DNA of 64,000 nucleotides from Bacillota bacterium (GTDB lineage Bacteria; Bacillota; Clostridia; Oscillospirales; Acutalibacteraceae): positions 23,911 through 87,910 of the forward strand of contig JAEZFF010000014.1 of NCBI GenBank assembly GCA_023417635.1. The letters run 5' to 3'. Below, one piece after another: positions 17,154-27,169 of this stretch; the stretch's first letter is position 1, and every line of letters starts with the position of its first letter. Under the pieces are notes generated by a model. The model saw only the letters and a list, made by a program, of their open reading frames with translations. It had not been told where the DNA came from and searched no databases. The position numbers and the translations under genes were made by a program.

Positions 17154-19169
17154 TCATGGATTTTTCTTACTGGTCGTTTGGCTGCTTGATCCGTTACCTG
17201 AGCTGCCTGAGTTATATGGATAGGAATTTTCAAGTTTTGGCTTCCCTGTATTAAAATTAAGCGTATAAATGCGGTATTTGCTGTTGTCCAGCGTAATCAC
17301 AAGACTATGCGTTCCGGTATAATTGGAATAGGTCAGCTGCGTTGTCGGGTTATAAGTGGAATTGACCGTCAATGTTTTATCAAGACTTCCATCCAGATAA
17401 GCCCTTAAGACAATATCATGCGACACACCCTTTGGAAGGTCTACATAAACATCTACCGCTTTAGAAGAAGCATTTCCGGAACTTACCGTTAAGTTCACTT
17501 TTGTTCCTTTGTCTGCTTTAACACCATTGAGCGGATCAGTAGAAAGAACAATGTCTTTTGCTTTCCCACTGTCATCCTCATATTTTTTCTGGCCAACTGT
17601 AAGTCCAGCTGCTATAATTTTGGATTCTGCATCTGAAAGCGTATCACCGGAAACATCCGGAACAGCAACTTTCTGGTCCACTTTTCCGGAACTGACATAA
17701 ACCTTAACTCCGCTTCCTTTTGCAACCTGGGTCCCTGCTACAGGGTCTGTACTGACAACACTGCCTTCCGAAATATTGTCATCTGCAACTGTGCTGATTG
17801 TATACTTTAAGCCAAGGCCATCCAAAGCTGCCGTGGCTTCATCCTTTGACTTGTTCGTTAGGTCCGGCATAGAAACTTTTTCACCGCCTGAACTTACCAC
17901 AAGCGTTACATCCGCGTTTGATTTCACCGTAATATTTGCTTTTGGCGTCTGCGATAGGATAGTGCCAACCGGATGGTCGGCATCTGCCTTGTCTTCTTTT
18001 TTAAATTTGAAGGAGTACGAAGGTGAGCTGGAATTTACAACGTCATTATACATTTTGCCAACAAAATTCGGCATCGGAATATCGGTCGGCTTGGACCCAT
18101 TGCCTTTTGTAAAAGCAAAAATGGCAATTGCAATGACGACGATAAGGAAAGCCGCAGCAATACCGGCAATTATAAAAAGAGATTTCCGCTTTTTTTTCTT
18201 TGCCGGGGCATGGTCCGCCTCTTCTACATAGTCGTAATTATCGTTATAATAAGGCTGCTCTGTGTTTTTTGTGGAACCAATTGCATCAATATATTTCGTC
18301 GGTTTCTCATCAATAAAATATTTATACTGAAAACGTGCGCTTGGGTTACGACGGAATTCTTCAATATCGCGCAGCATTTCCGCAGCCGACTGGTAGCGCT
18401 GCTTTGGATCTTTCTGCATTGCCTTCAGAGTGATTTCTTCCAACCCTTCCGGGATGGTGGAATCAATATCGCGCAGAGGTTTCGGATCTGTTTGGAGCTG
18501 CATAATAGCAACCGAAACGGCATTGTCTGCTTCAAACGGCAGGCGGCCGGTCAGCATCTCATAAAGCATAACGCCAACGGAATAAATATCGGTTTTTTCG
18601 TCTGTATAGTCGCCGCGAGCCTGTTCCGGTGCAATATAGTGTACGGAGCCAATCGCTTTGTCCGTCATTGTGCGGGTTTCATTGTGCGAAAAACGCGCTA
18701 TACCAAAGTCTGTAACTTTTATTGTTCCATCCTGCAGCAGCATGATATTCTGCGGCTTTATGTCACGGTGTACAATACCTTTACCATGTGCATGCTCCAA
18801 CGCACGCAGAATCTGAACAATAAAATGGAGAGCCTCTTTCCATTTGATCTGCTTCTGCTGGTCAAGGTATTCCTTCAGCGTAATGCCATCAATATATTCT
18901 TCTACAATATACTGGATGCGGTCGCCAATGCTAACGTCGTAGACTTTAACAATATTGGGGTGTGAAAGTATGGCAATCGCTTTTGACTCATTGCGGAAGC
19001 GACGTAGGAATTCAGCATTCTGCGAAAATTCATCTTTCAGAATTTTAACGGCGACCGTCCTGTCATCAATCGTATCGTAAGCACGGTAAACTACAGCCAT
19101 TCCACCTACACCGATGACCTCGTGGATTTCATAACGGCCGTCCAGACGCTTTCCCGTATACTTATCCAT
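17154..19169 (-). CDS. prkC: PASTA-domain Ser/Thr protein kinase PrkC/StkP type
   Basis: A 671-residue membrane kinase that senses peptidoglycan or muropeptides. The cytoplasmic kinase domain (about 10-270) has the VAVK lysine (Lys42), HRDIKPQN (134-141) and DFG (155-157). A transmembrane helix follows near 330-355, then three extracellular PASTA repeats (about 366-566), each with a VPD- or MPD-like start, and a Ser/Asn-rich C-terminal tail with a small beta-rich region. AAGGAG precedes the ATG. It lies 11 nt after prpC, its cognate phosphatase, in the standard order. It is unrelated to the accessory kinase at 57851-59143. Confidence 0.97.
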   Translation of the reverse strand: MDKYTGKRLDGRYEIHEVIGVGGMAVVYRAYDTIDDRTVAVKILKDEFSQNAEFLRRFRNESKAIAILSHPNIVKVYDVSIGDRIQYIVEEYIDGITLKEYLDQQKQIKWKEALHFIVQILRALEHAHGKGIVHRDIKPQNIMLLQDGTIKVTDFGIARFSHNETRTMTDKAIGSVHYIAPEQARGDYTDEKTDIYSVGVMLYEMLTGRLPFEADNAVSVAIMQLQTDPKPLRDIDSTIPEGLEEITLKAMQKDPKQRYQSAAEMLRDIEEFRRNPSARFQYKYFIDEKPTKYIDAIGSTKNTEQPYYNDNYDYVEEADHAPAKKKKRKSLFIIAGIAAAFLIVVIAIAIFAFTKGNGSKPTDIPMPNFVGKMYNDVVNSSSPSYSFKFKKEDKADADHPVGTILSQTPKANITVKSNADVTLVVSSGGEKVSMPDLTNKSKDEATAALDGLGLKYTISTVADDNISEGSVVSTDPVAGTQVAKGSGVKVYVSSGKVDQKVAVPDVSGDTLSDAESKIIAAGLTVGQKKYEDDSGKAKDIVLSTDPLNGVKADKGTKVNLTVSSGNASSKAVDVYVDLPKGVSHDIVLRAYLDGSLDKTLTVNSTYNPTTQLTYSNYTGTHSLVITLDNSKYRIYTLNFNTGKPKLENSYPYNSGSSGNGSSSQTTSKKNP

Positions 19170-19180
19170 GTTATCGCTCC

Positions 19181-19921
19181 TTAAATGGCTTGATCTTCAA
19201 GAACAACGACAGTAATATTGTCGCCGCCCCCCGCACTTTTTGCAAGCGCAACAAGCTTTTCCGTAAATTCTTTTCCACTGTACTGCCGTGCCAAATCTAA
19301 AATCTGCTGTTCTTCCACATAATTGGTAAGCCCATCTGTGCAGATAAGCAGCCGGCATCCTTTGGGCGCAGGAATTTCACTGTAGTCTATACGAAGAGAA
19401 GCTTCCACGCCAAGCGCTCTTGTAATAATGTTTTTTTGTGGATGAATTCGCGCCTGCTGCTCGGTTAAGTCGCCTTTATCCACCATTTCCTGTACCATGG
19501 AGTGGTCTGTAGTCAGACGGTGTATTTCATCAGCAGAAAGCAGGTAGGCACGGCTGTCACCAGCATGTGCAACATGTATGAGTGAATCGGAAATAATAAC
19601 GGCAACAACCGTCGTACCCATTCCGGTCAGACTCACATCATTTCCTGCCATATTATGCACTGCCTCATTTGCCTGCGTAACGGCAAGTGCAATCAGTTCC
19701 CGAATTGCATCGCTGTCCATGCCTTCATGGTAACCGGAAAGTATGGTTTCCGAAATTTTAGCCACAGCTGTATTGCTTGCTACATTTCCGCCATTTACAC
19801 CGCCCATGCCGTCACAGACAACAGCCCATGCGGCATTCTGTGAAAAAGTGCCGCAGCGGCAGGCATCTTCATTCAATTTTCTGATAAGGCCAATATCGCT
19901 TTGACTGAATGCTCTAAACAT
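19181..19921 (-). CDS. prpC: PP2C-type Ser/Thr phosphatase PrpC/Stp
   Basis: A 246-residue metal-dependent phosphatase that reverses phosphorylation by PrkC. Motifs are SDIGLIRKLNEDA, VVCDGMGGVNGG, HAGDSRAYL and the late GGGDNITVVV, with all metal-binding aspartates present. The start at ATG 19921 has GGAGG at 8 nt and overlaps the end of rlmN by 8 nt. An upstream in-frame extension to 19984 would run inside rlmN and does not fit the family. Confidence 0.96.
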   Translation of the reverse strand: MFRAFSQSDIGLIRKLNEDACRCGTFSQNAAWAVVCDGMGGVNGGNVASNTAVAKISETILSGYHEGMDSDAIRELIALAVTQANEAVHNMAGNDVSLTGMGTTVVAVIISDSLIHVAHAGDSRAYLLSADEIHRLTTDHSMVQEMVDKGDLTEQQARIHPQKNIITRALGVEASLRIDYSEIPAPKGCRLLICTDGLTNYVEEQQILDLARQYSGKEFTEKLVALAKSAGGGDNITVVVLEDQAI

Positions 19922-20957
19922 TGGCCGCCTCCTCTTCGTATCTGCGCCTGAGCTGACCGCAGGAAGCATCAATATCAGCGCCAAGCGTTCTCCTCACGGT
20001 TGCCGTCATGCCTGCTGAAGTCAGTGTTTGCAAAAACGCATGTGTCTTTTCGGGCGTACTTTTATGAAATGGCGAACCCTTGACACTGTTAACCGGAATC
20101 AGATTTACATGACACAGCAATCCTTTCAGGCGGTGTACAAGTTCCCATGCACACTCCTGGCTGTCATTTACTCCACCAATCAAGGCATATTCAAACGAAA
20201 TGCGCCGACCTGTCTGCCCCTGGTAAAAGCGGCAGGCCTTTAAAAGTTCTTCCACATTCCAGCGGCGGTTCACAGGCATTATATATGAACGAATAGCATC
20301 ATTTGGCGCATGAAGGGAAACAGAAAGCGTCAGCTGATATTTTTTCGCCGCAAGTTCGTAGATTTTATCCACAATTCCGCAGGTAGAAAGCGATATGTGG
20401 CGCATCCCAATATTTAATCCTTCTTCAGAAGAAACCAATTCCAAAAAGCGGAGAGTATTCCTGTAATTCTCCAGCGGTTCTCCCATACCCATCATCACGA
20501 CGTTAGAAATGCGCTCTCCGGCATCGGCCTGAGCTGTCTGAATCTGCGAAAGCATTTCAGAAGCCGTAAGGTCCCTTGAATAACCGCTTTTTCCGGTTGC
20601 ACAAAAAGCACAGTTCATTTTACATCCAACCTGGGAGGAAATGCAGATTGTTCTGCCGTGCTGGTAGTGCATCAAAACGCTTTCTACAAGTTGATCATCG
20701 TGCAGGCGAAACAGATATTTTACCGTGTCATCTAGTTTTGAGCAGTATTTGCGCTCAATTTTAGCACTGGCTATGTAATTTTCTGCAGCCAGTTTTTCAC
20801 GCAGAGACTTTGGCAAGTCCGACATTTCGTCAAAGCTGGTAACCCCGCGGCTAAGCCAGTGGTATACCTGCAGTGCATGAAAAGAAGAAATTTCTTCCTC
20901 CGCAAAGCGCATTTTTAATTCTTGCAGCGTCATTGATTTTATATCTGTCAGGCTCAA
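19914..20957 (-). CDS. rlmN: 23S rRNA (adenine-2503-C2)-methyltransferase RlmN
   Basis: A 347-residue radical-SAM methyltransferase that modifies A2503 of 23S rRNA and some tRNAs. The radical-SAM cluster motif CxxxCxxC is visible in GCKMNCAFCATGKSG, followed by VVMMGMGEPLEN. The catalytic C-terminal Cys lies in GADIDASCGQL. It overlaps prpC by 8 nt and lies 12 nt after rsmB. It is the native housekeeping enzyme; nothing suggests a Cfr-type resistance variant. Confidence 0.97.
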   Translation of the reverse strand: MSLTDIKSMTLQELKMRFAEEEISSFHALQVYHWLSRGVTSFDEMSDLPKSLREKLAAENYIASAKIERKYCSKLDDTVKYLFRLHDDQLVESVLMHYQHGRTICISSQVGCKMNCAFCATGKSGYSRDLTASEMLSQIQTAQADAGERISNVVMMGMGEPLENYRNTLRFLELVSSEEGLNIGMRHISLSTCGIVDKIYELAAKKYQLTLSVSLHAPNDAIRSYIMPVNRRWNVEELLKACRFYQGQTGRRISFEYALIGGVNDSQECAWELVHRLKGLLCHVNLIPVNSVKGSPFHKSTPEKTHAFLQTLTSAGMTATVRRTLGADIDASCGQLRRRYEEEAANV

Positions 20958-20969
20958 AAAATCATTCCT

Positions 20970-22304
20970 TTACCTTTTTAGAAACGCTGAGATAAAGAAG
21001 CCATCAGGCCCCTTTTCCTGCGGAATCAGCGTAATCTGGTTTTTGGGTTCATTTATTTCGCGCTTTACCCCCGGCGGAAGCAATAGAGTAAGCGGCTTAA
21101 AAGAAGGATTGTTTTCCAAAAATCGTTCGGCGACGCCGGAATTTTCATCGGGGTTCAGCGTACAAGTCGAATAAATAAGGATTCCGCCGCTCTTAACTAA
21201 ACAGGAAGATTTACAAAGAATACGGTACTGCAAATTGGGCAGGCTGTCAATAGTAATTGGAAATTTATAGCGGATTTCCGGCTTTCTGCGAATCACTCCC
21301 AATCCCGAACAAGGTACGTCGCACAGAACTCGATCCGCTGGCTGCAGCTTTTCATCGGATTCCGCAGCGTCGCGTACAGCACCATGCACTGCTGAGAGCC
21401 CCAGCCTGGAGGCCCCATTTGAAATCAGCCCAACACGTCCCGGGTACAGGTCAAAGGAAAAGACCTCTCCTTTATTTTCCATCTGTTCCGCTATTGTAAA
21501 AGTCTTTCCACCCGGCGCTGCACAGACGTCATAAATTCGTTCACCCGGTTGAGATGCAAGTATTTTACAGCAAAGTTGTGAAGAAAGGTCCTGCACGTGA
21601 AAGAGCCCAGCCTCAAAACAGGAATCCCGACGAAGCTCACCGGGGTTCCGAACACGAAGCGCACCGCCAAGCCATGAAACCGGTTCCGCTTCTATTCCTT
21701 CGGCATGAAGCTTTTCTATTAATTGTTGCTCTGAAATCTTGGTATTATTCACACGGACAAAAACATCCGGTTTTGTAGACATACCCTCTAAAATACGGTC
21801 TGCGCAGGCTGCACCATACTTTTTCTGCCAAAATGAAATCAGCGCTTCCGGGCAGGAATAGACGAGGCTGCGGTATTTTAAAGGCTCTTTTTCCTGCTGT
21901 GGAAAACGGATCTTTTCCGGGCTGCGAAGCAGGTTTCGCAAAACTGCATTAATAAATCCGGCGGAACGGTACTCACCGTTTTTTTTCGCCAGTTTCACCG
22001 ATTCATTCACAGCAGCAGATGGCGGTATTTTTTTCATCCACCGAATCTGGTAAACACCGAGACGAAGGATCTCACGCACAGTTGGCGAAAGCTTTCGCAC
22101 CGGGCGGCTGGAAAAGATGCCGATAATAAAATCCAGCGTAATACGACGCTCCAGCACTCCGTAAAAAAGTGCCGTTGCAAGGGCTTTGTCCTGCGGACTA
22201 AGAGGTTCCGCATCCAGGACGGAATCCAGCACTAAATTCGAGTAGCCCTCTTCACCGTCTACATGCATCAGACCTTTCAGCGCCGCAGCGCGTGCTCCGG
22301 CCAT
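20970..22304 (-). CDS. rsmB: 16S rRNA (cytosine-967-C5)-methyltransferase RsmB
   Basis: A 444-residue enzyme with an N-terminal NusB-like RNA-binding domain (about 1-130) and a C-terminal SAM-dependent methyltransferase. The SAM motif VCAAPGGKTFTIAEQ, the catalytic RVLCDVPCSGLG with the PCSG cysteine, and the second cysteine in YSTCTLNPDEN are all present. The ATG overlaps the stop of the zinc peptidase gene by one base, suggesting coupling. It belongs to the fmt-rsmB-rlmN-prpC order typical of Firmicutes. Confidence 0.97.
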   Translation of the reverse strand: MAGARAAALKGLMHVDGEEGYSNLVLDSVLDAEPLSPQDKALATALFYGVLERRITLDFIIGIFSSRPVRKLSPTVREILRLGVYQIRWMKKIPPSAAVNESVKLAKKNGEYRSAGFINAVLRNLLRSPEKIRFPQQEKEPLKYRSLVYSCPEALISFWQKKYGAACADRILEGMSTKPDVFVRVNNTKISEQQLIEKLHAEGIEAEPVSWLGGALRVRNPGELRRDSCFEAGLFHVQDLSSQLCCKILASQPGERIYDVCAAPGGKTFTIAEQMENKGEVFSFDLYPGRVGLISNGASRLGLSAVHGAVRDAAESDEKLQPADRVLCDVPCSGLGVIRRKPEIRYKFPITIDSLPNLQYRILCKSSCLVKSGGILIYSTCTLNPDENSGVAERFLENNPSFKPLTLLLPPGVKREINEPKNQITLIPQEKGPDGFFISAFLKR

Positions 22305-23008
22305 CAGTCGTCACCCCTGCGAGAATTCGCAATCATCAGGAAGCGCAGCAAAGTCAGCAGAGCAGTAAAGCTTGCGGCGACATAAGTCATGGCTGCAGCT
22401 TTCAAAACAGTTTTAGCACCGTTCAATTCTTCTGAGGTAAGGATTCCGCTTTCGTCAAGGGTTTTTATTGCACGGTGGCTTGCGTTGAATTCCACCGGAA
22501 GCGTTGCCAATTCGAACAGAACAACAAGCGAATAAAGGATAATACCGGCATATACTAAAAAGTCAAACCGTGTAGGAAGAATAAGCCCAATAATAACAAG
22601 CGGAATTGAAAGCTGCGAACCAAGGTTAGTAACAGGCACAAGCGCAGCACGAATCTTATTTGGCGTATATCCCACTGCGTCCTGCACAGAATGCCCCGCT
22701 TCGTGCGCAGCCACACCTACAGCCGCAACCGAAACCGATCCATAGACATCCTGTGAAAGGCTGATAATATGGTTTCTCGGGTCAAAATTATCCGTCAGGC
22801 TGCCGGCAATACGCTGAATCCGTACAGAGGCGCCGCCATAATGTGCAACCGCTTCTGCTGCCTGCGCACCGGTAATTCTGCGTACTGTTGGAATCTTGGA
22901 ATATTTATTGAAAGAAGATTTTACATAAATCTGCGCCCACGCCGCTAACAAAATAGCTGGGAGCATAAAAAGAAAGTATGAATAGTCGAAATAATAAAAC
23001 GTAGACAT
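22304..23008 (-). CDS. YugP-type neutral zinc membrane metallopeptidase
   Basis: A 234-residue membrane protein of the Zn_peptidase_2 family (YugP). The zinc motif is HEAGH in VGVAAHEAGHSVQDA (about 97-111), placed between an N-terminal helix (about 11-28) and two or three C-terminal helices. RGDD-like basic and acidic residues end the protein. Its substrate is unknown. In many Clostridia this gene stands between fmt and rsmB, as here. Confidence 0.9.
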   Translation of the reverse strand: MSTFYYFDYSYFLFMLPAILLAAWAQIYVKSSFNKYSKIPTVRRITGAQAAEAVAHYGGASVRIQRIAGSLTDNFDPRNHIISLSQDVYGSVSVAAVGVAAHEAGHSVQDAVGYTPNKIRAALVPVTNLGSQLSIPLVIIGLILPTRFDFLVYAGIILYSLVVLFELATLPVEFNASHRAIKTLDESGILTSEELNGAKTVLKAAAMTYVAASFTALLTLLRFLMIANSRRGDD

Positions 23009-23032
23009 TTCCGGTTTACACCTCAGTCTGTT

Positions 23033-23956
23033 TCAGCTCAGTTTCTTTCCCTGTGCCGGATGGCCGCGGAGATAGTCGCTTCCACTCATCTTTTTACCGC
23101 CTTCAGCCTGAACCTCCAGCAGTTCCAGCGCCGTGCCGTTCCCGCAGCAGACGACGAACTTTTCCGTGCCAGGCAGGATTAGGCCCGGCTCACCGTATTC
23201 CTCGCCAGCAAGGCAGGTACGGTAAATTTTTAGCCTGTGGCCTCCCAGTTCCGCACTGGCGGCAGGCCATGGGAAAAGCCCTCGCACCTGGTTGTGAATC
23301 TCCTGCGCAGTATGGTCCCAGCTAACCGGCGACATCTTCTTTGTAATCAGCGAAACGTGGCTGGATTCCGCGTCATTTTGTTTTTTCGGTTGGACTGAAC
23401 CATCCTGCACACCTTTTAATGTGCGCAAAAGGAGCTGCGCGCCGAGTTTTGCAAGGCGTTCTGTCAATTCCGGAGTCGTTTCATCCGGCCCGATCGGTGC
23501 GGATTCTTCCAGAAGGATGTCACCTGTGTCGCAAGCTTCAGCCATCATCATCGTTGTAACGCCTGTTTCGGCATCACCGTTCAGAATCGATGCCTGAACC
23601 GGAGCGGCACCACGGTATTTCGGCAGCAGTGAAGCGTGTACATTCATGCAGCCCAGTTTTGGAATATTCAATATCGCTTTCGGGAGCATTTTTCCATATG
23701 CGGCAACTATAATGGCATCCGGCGCAAAAGAGGCAATTTTTTTTGCTTCTTCCGGATTTTTCAGCGACTGCGGCTGCTGAACCGAAAGTCCAAGCCGCAA
23801 CGCAAGTTCTTTAACAGGCGGAGCGGTAAGCAGCATTTTTCTGCCTTGGGGCTTATCCGGCTGCGTATAAACCGCAGCAATTTCATACCTGGCATCAGCC
23901 AATGCCTGAAGCGACGGCACTGCAAACTGGGGCGTTCCCATAAAAATAACGCGCAT
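23033..23956 (-). CDS. fmt: Methionyl-tRNA formyltransferase
   Basis: A 307-residue enzyme that formylates initiator Met-tRNA with 10-formyl-THF. It starts MRVIFMGTPQFAVPSLQAL. The formyltransferase active site is visible as MNVHASLLPKYRGAAPVQ (catalytic Asn and His), and Asp lies in ACDTGDIL. The C-terminal OB-like domain begins near residue 205 (HNQVRGLFPWPAA). GGGAGG precedes the ATG. It follows def by two bases, the classic def-fmt pair. Confidence 0.98.
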   Translation of the reverse strand: MRVIFMGTPQFAVPSLQALADARYEIAAVYTQPDKPQGRKMLLTAPPVKELALRLGLSVQQPQSLKNPEEAKKIASFAPDAIIVAAYGKMLPKAILNIPKLGCMNVHASLLPKYRGAAPVQASILNGDAETGVTTMMMAEACDTGDILLEESAPIGPDETTPELTERLAKLGAQLLLRTLKGVQDGSVQPKKQNDAESSHVSLITKKMSPVSWDHTAQEIHNQVRGLFPWPAASAELGGHRLKIYRTCLAGEEYGEPGLILPGTEKFVVCCGNGTALELLEVQAEGGKKMSGSDYLRGHPAQGKKLS

Positions 23957-23958
23957 AT

Positions 23959-24459
23959 TTACTTTTCCTCCCGGGAGCTCATTTCATTCAACTCTTCTTG
24001 TGTAAGCATATGGGTAGCCCGGCTTATAAACAAAATGCCATCCAAGTGGTCAATTTCATGGCAGGAAGACGTTGCAAGGAGGCCTTCGCCTTCATACTCA
24101 AAGGTTTTCCCATGACGGTCCTGTGCACGCACTTTAACATGCGCGGGGCGCTTTACAATGCCCCACTGCCCCGGAATAGAAAGGCAGCCTTCCATACTCT
24201 CCTGCTCACCGCTCTTCTCTACAATCACCGGGTTGACAAGTTCCCGCACACCTTTCCCATCACCTATGTCAATAACAACCACACGGCGCAGTATACCGAC
24301 CTGTATGGCAGCAAGGCCTACGCCGTCTGCCGCGTGAAGCGTTTCTGCCATATCATCCAGGAATGCTGCAAGGCGCTGGTCAAATTTTTCTACCGGGCGG
24401 CATTTTTTTGCTAAAAATGCGCCTTCCTTATCATTCGTTACAATATTTCGAATAGCCAA
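23959..24459 (-). CDS. def: Peptide deformylase
   Basis: A 166-residue metallo-deformylase acting on new protein N-termini. The three signatures are present: GVGLAAIQVG (usually GxGLAAxQ), EGCLSIPG with the metal cysteine, and HEIDHLDG with the two metal histidines and the catalytic glutamate. The start is a TTG at 24459 preceded by GGGGG. It sits between priA and fmt in one operon. Confidence 0.97.
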   Translation of the reverse strand: MAIRNIVTNDKEGAFLAKKCRPVEKFDQRLAAFLDDMAETLHAADGVGLAAIQVGILRRVVVIDIGDGKGVRELVNPVIVEKSGEQESMEGCLSIPGQWGIVKRPAHVKVRAQDRHGKTFEYEGEGLLATSSCHEIDHLDGILFISRATHMLTQEELNEMSSREEK

Positions 24460-24475
24460 AATAATTCCCCCTGTT

Positions 24476-26926
24476 TCATAAAATTGAGTCGGGATTCATA
24501 TCGGAAAAAGCCGTAACACCCGCGTGTTCGCGCTGTGTAGGGAACCAGACCAGCAGACGGGCAATCAGCTCGCGAAAACGCTTGCTGCTGCGGCATTTTA
24601 TCAGCAGTTTATATCTATATTTATTGCTCACTTTCCCAATTAATGCCGGAGAAGGCTTCAACGCACGCATCGGCAGTTCGGAATATTCCCGCTGCGCTGT
24701 TTCCCTCAGTTTTTGTGTAAAATCCATACTGGAAGAACGTACTTTTTCTTCATTCAAACCCACAAAACCAATGACGCACAAATCGGCAAACGGTGGGTAA
24801 AGCATCTCACGGCGAAGAGCAATCTCGCCATGATAAAACTCGGGGTAATTCTGCTCGGCAGCCAAACGAATAATTTTGTTTTCCGGAGTATAGGTCTGAA
24901 TGATTGCACGCCCGTGGTACCTGCCGCGACCCGAACGGCCGACTACCTGAGTCAAGAGATCAAAAGCACGCTCATAGCTTCTAAAATCTTCGCCGTAAAG
25001 TGCCTGGTCTGCCGAAAGGACTCCGACGAGTGTCACATTTTCAAAATCCAGCCCCTTTGCAACCATTTGTGTGCCAACGATGATATCGTACTCCCCATCC
25101 GAAAACTGCTTGAGCTTCTTATCGTAAGAAAAACGTGTCATGGTTGAGTCGGCATCAAGCCGAAGAATACGCGCCTGTGGAAGAAGCTCTTCCAGTTGCT
25201 GCTCTGCGCGCTGTGTCCCAAACCCGGAATAATGAATCTGTTCTTCATGACAAACAGGGCACTCTGTAGTAAGCGGGACAGAATACCCACAGTAATGGCA
25301 CATTAGCCGTTTGTTAGCAGCATGGTAAGTCAACGTAATGCTGCAGTTTGGGCAAGTCATGACGTGGCCGCAGGCACGGCAGGAAGCAAATGTATTATAG
25401 CCCCGCCGGTTCAGAAGAAGAATCGACTGCCTGCCGTCCTCCAGATTCTGCTTCAAGCCTTCCGTAAGCGCTGTGCTGAAAATGCTTCGGTTGCCATGCT
25501 CAGCCTCAAGATTCATATCGACAATGTCTACCTGAGGAAGTTCTGCTTTTCCATAGCGCGCGGGCAAAACATTCAGCGTATAGCGGCCATTCTGCGCATA
25601 GTAGTAACTTTCAATGGACGGTGTTGCCGAAGAAAGCACAAGCAGCGCCTTGTGGTAAGCACAGCGGTATTTTGCAACATCGCGGGCATGATAACGAGGT
25701 GACGACTCCGACTTATAAGTGCCTTCCTGCTCTTCATCCATTACGATGAGGCCAATATTTGAAAGCGGAGCAAATACTGCCGACCGGGTACCAATAACAA
25801 TGGAAGCTTTTTCGCTGCGAACACGCTTCCACTCATCCAGCCGTTCCGCCAATGTAAGGCCACTGTGAAAAACAGCGACTCCCGTACCATAGCGCGCCCG
25901 AAAAATAGAAATTGTCTGCGGAGTCAGTGAGATCTCTGGTACCATGACAATGACGCCCCGGCCATCCTCGCGCACATGGTCAATCAGGCGCAGAAAGACG
26001 GAAGTTTTTCCGCTTCCGGTAACGCCGTAAAGCAACGCTACGCCACCTTTTCCAAACTTGTATTGCTCATATATACGGCTGAATGCTTTTTGCTGTTCCG
26101 GCGACAACGTAAAATCTTGTGGCTTTTCAATCGGCACAGAACTGTACGGATTGCGGTAAACCTCAACATCATAGTACTGCGCGGCACCCTTTTTCACAAG
26201 AGCGTTTACCACGGCAGGCGTAACACCCGTAAAATAACAAAGCTCTTTCAGGGAGGCACAGCCTGCATCCTGAAGGACTTTAAAGACGCTTTTTTGTTTC
26301 GGAGTAAGTTTTTTCGGCGGAATATCTTCCGCAAGCCGAACCATTTTCTGCGTTGCATCCGTAATCTGCCGAACAGCATCGCTGTTTTTAAGCAGTATTC
26401 CCTTTTTTAAAAGCCTTTCTAGCACTGTGCTTTCATTTGAAAGGCCAAGGTCTTTCAAAATTTTTTCGCGTTGAATAAATTTTCTGTTATGTGAAAGATA
26501 CACAACAGCCTGCCGTTCCTGCTCATCTAACTTACTGCTTTCCGGTTCTGAAAGCTGCTTTTTCAATGAATACTCGGTGCGCAGTTTCAGCTGAATCCCA
26601 GCTGGGAAAAAAAGTTTTGCCGCTTCAAACAGAGTACAGAATGTATGTTCTTTAATCCAGAAAACAAGGCCCACAGCTTCTTCGGAAAGAAGCGGGGCCC
26701 GATCTTCAACGGAAAAAACGCTTTTCAATTTTTCAGTTTTTGCACCGGTTCTCTGCTCAAGCCCCAAAATAATGCCAAGCCGCTTCCCGTTGGCTGTACC
26801 AAAGGGAACAATGACCCTGCAGCCAACCGCAGCAGAATGAAGCAAAGGCTCCGGAATAAGATAGTCAAAAACGCGGTCAAAGTGGTAGACGGAATTTTCC
26901 ACTGCGATTTTCGCAACAGCGGCCAT
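24476..26926 (-). CDS. priA: Primosomal protein N' (replication restart helicase PriA)
   Basis: An 816-residue helicase that reloads the replisome at stalled forks. It has an N-terminal 3' DNA-binding domain, a winged helix, Walker A GVTGSGKTSV, the DEEQ box in MDEEQEGTYK, and the zinc insert with paired cysteines (CRACG, CPNC, CHYCG, CPVC). The start is ATG 26926, with AAGGA at 9 nt; an in-frame GTG three codons earlier overlaps that site. Placed between rpoZ and def as in Bacillus. Confidence 0.97.
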   Translation of the reverse strand: MAAVAKIAVENSVYHFDRVFDYLIPEPLLHSAAVGCRVIVPFGTANGKRLGIILGLEQRTGAKTEKLKSVFSVEDRAPLLSEEAVGLVFWIKEHTFCTLFEAAKLFFPAGIQLKLRTEYSLKKQLSEPESSKLDEQERQAVVYLSHNRKFIQREKILKDLGLSNESTVLERLLKKGILLKNSDAVRQITDATQKMVRLAEDIPPKKLTPKQKSVFKVLQDAGCASLKELCYFTGVTPAVVNALVKKGAAQYYDVEVYRNPYSSVPIEKPQDFTLSPEQQKAFSRIYEQYKFGKGGVALLYGVTGSGKTSVFLRLIDHVREDGRGVIVMVPEISLTPQTISIFRARYGTGVAVFHSGLTLAERLDEWKRVRSEKASIVIGTRSAVFAPLSNIGLIVMDEEQEGTYKSESSPRYHARDVAKYRCAYHKALLVLSSATPSIESYYYAQNGRYTLNVLPARYGKAELPQVDIVDMNLEAEHGNRSIFSTALTEGLKQNLEDGRQSILLLNRRGYNTFASCRACGHVMTCPNCSITLTYHAANKRLMCHYCGYSVPLTTECPVCHEEQIHYSGFGTQRAEQQLEELLPQARILRLDADSTMTRFSYDKKLKQFSDGEYDIIVGTQMVAKGLDFENVTLVGVLSADQALYGEDFRSYERAFDLLTQVVGRSGRGRYHGRAIIQTYTPENKIIRLAAEQNYPEFYHGEIALRREMLYPPFADLCVIGFVGLNEEKVRSSSMDFTQKLRETAQREYSELPMRALKPSPALIGKVSNKYRYKLLIKCRSSKRFRELIARLLVWFPTQREHAGVTAFSDMNPDSIL

Positions 26927-26950
26927 CCCTATCACTCCTTAAGCTGGAAA

Positions 26951-27169
26951 TTACTCAAAATCATCATCGTTCTGGCTGACTTTTTCAATCATCCGAATCT
27001 TATGGTTCATATATTCGTCAACGGCCATCTGCACCGGCTTGTCATCAAGGATAACCTTGTTGGCTTCCGCTTCCTCAGAAATCTGCCTCGCACGCTTGGC
27101 TATGGCTATTACGAGCGAATAACGGCTCTGATCCGGCGTTAAAATTAAATCAGCAATCGGTTTAATCAT
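26951..27169 (-). CDS. rpoZ: RNA polymerase omega subunit
   Basis: A 72-residue omega subunit that helps assemble RNA polymerase. It starts [10 protein letters not shown] and contains SRYSLVIAIAKRARQI, the conserved core of the family. The ATG at 27169 has AAAGGA upstream and overlaps the gmk stop by 8 nt. An acidic DDDFE tail is usual in Clostridia. Confidence 0.95.
   Translation of the reverse strand: MIKPIADLILTPDQSRYSLVIAIAKRARQISEEAEANKVILDDKPVQMAVDEYMNHKIRMIEKVSQNDDDFE

Noticed and set aside
24476..26935. Earlier GTG start for priA at 26935
   Set aside because: It abuts the AAGGA that serves the ATG at 26926.
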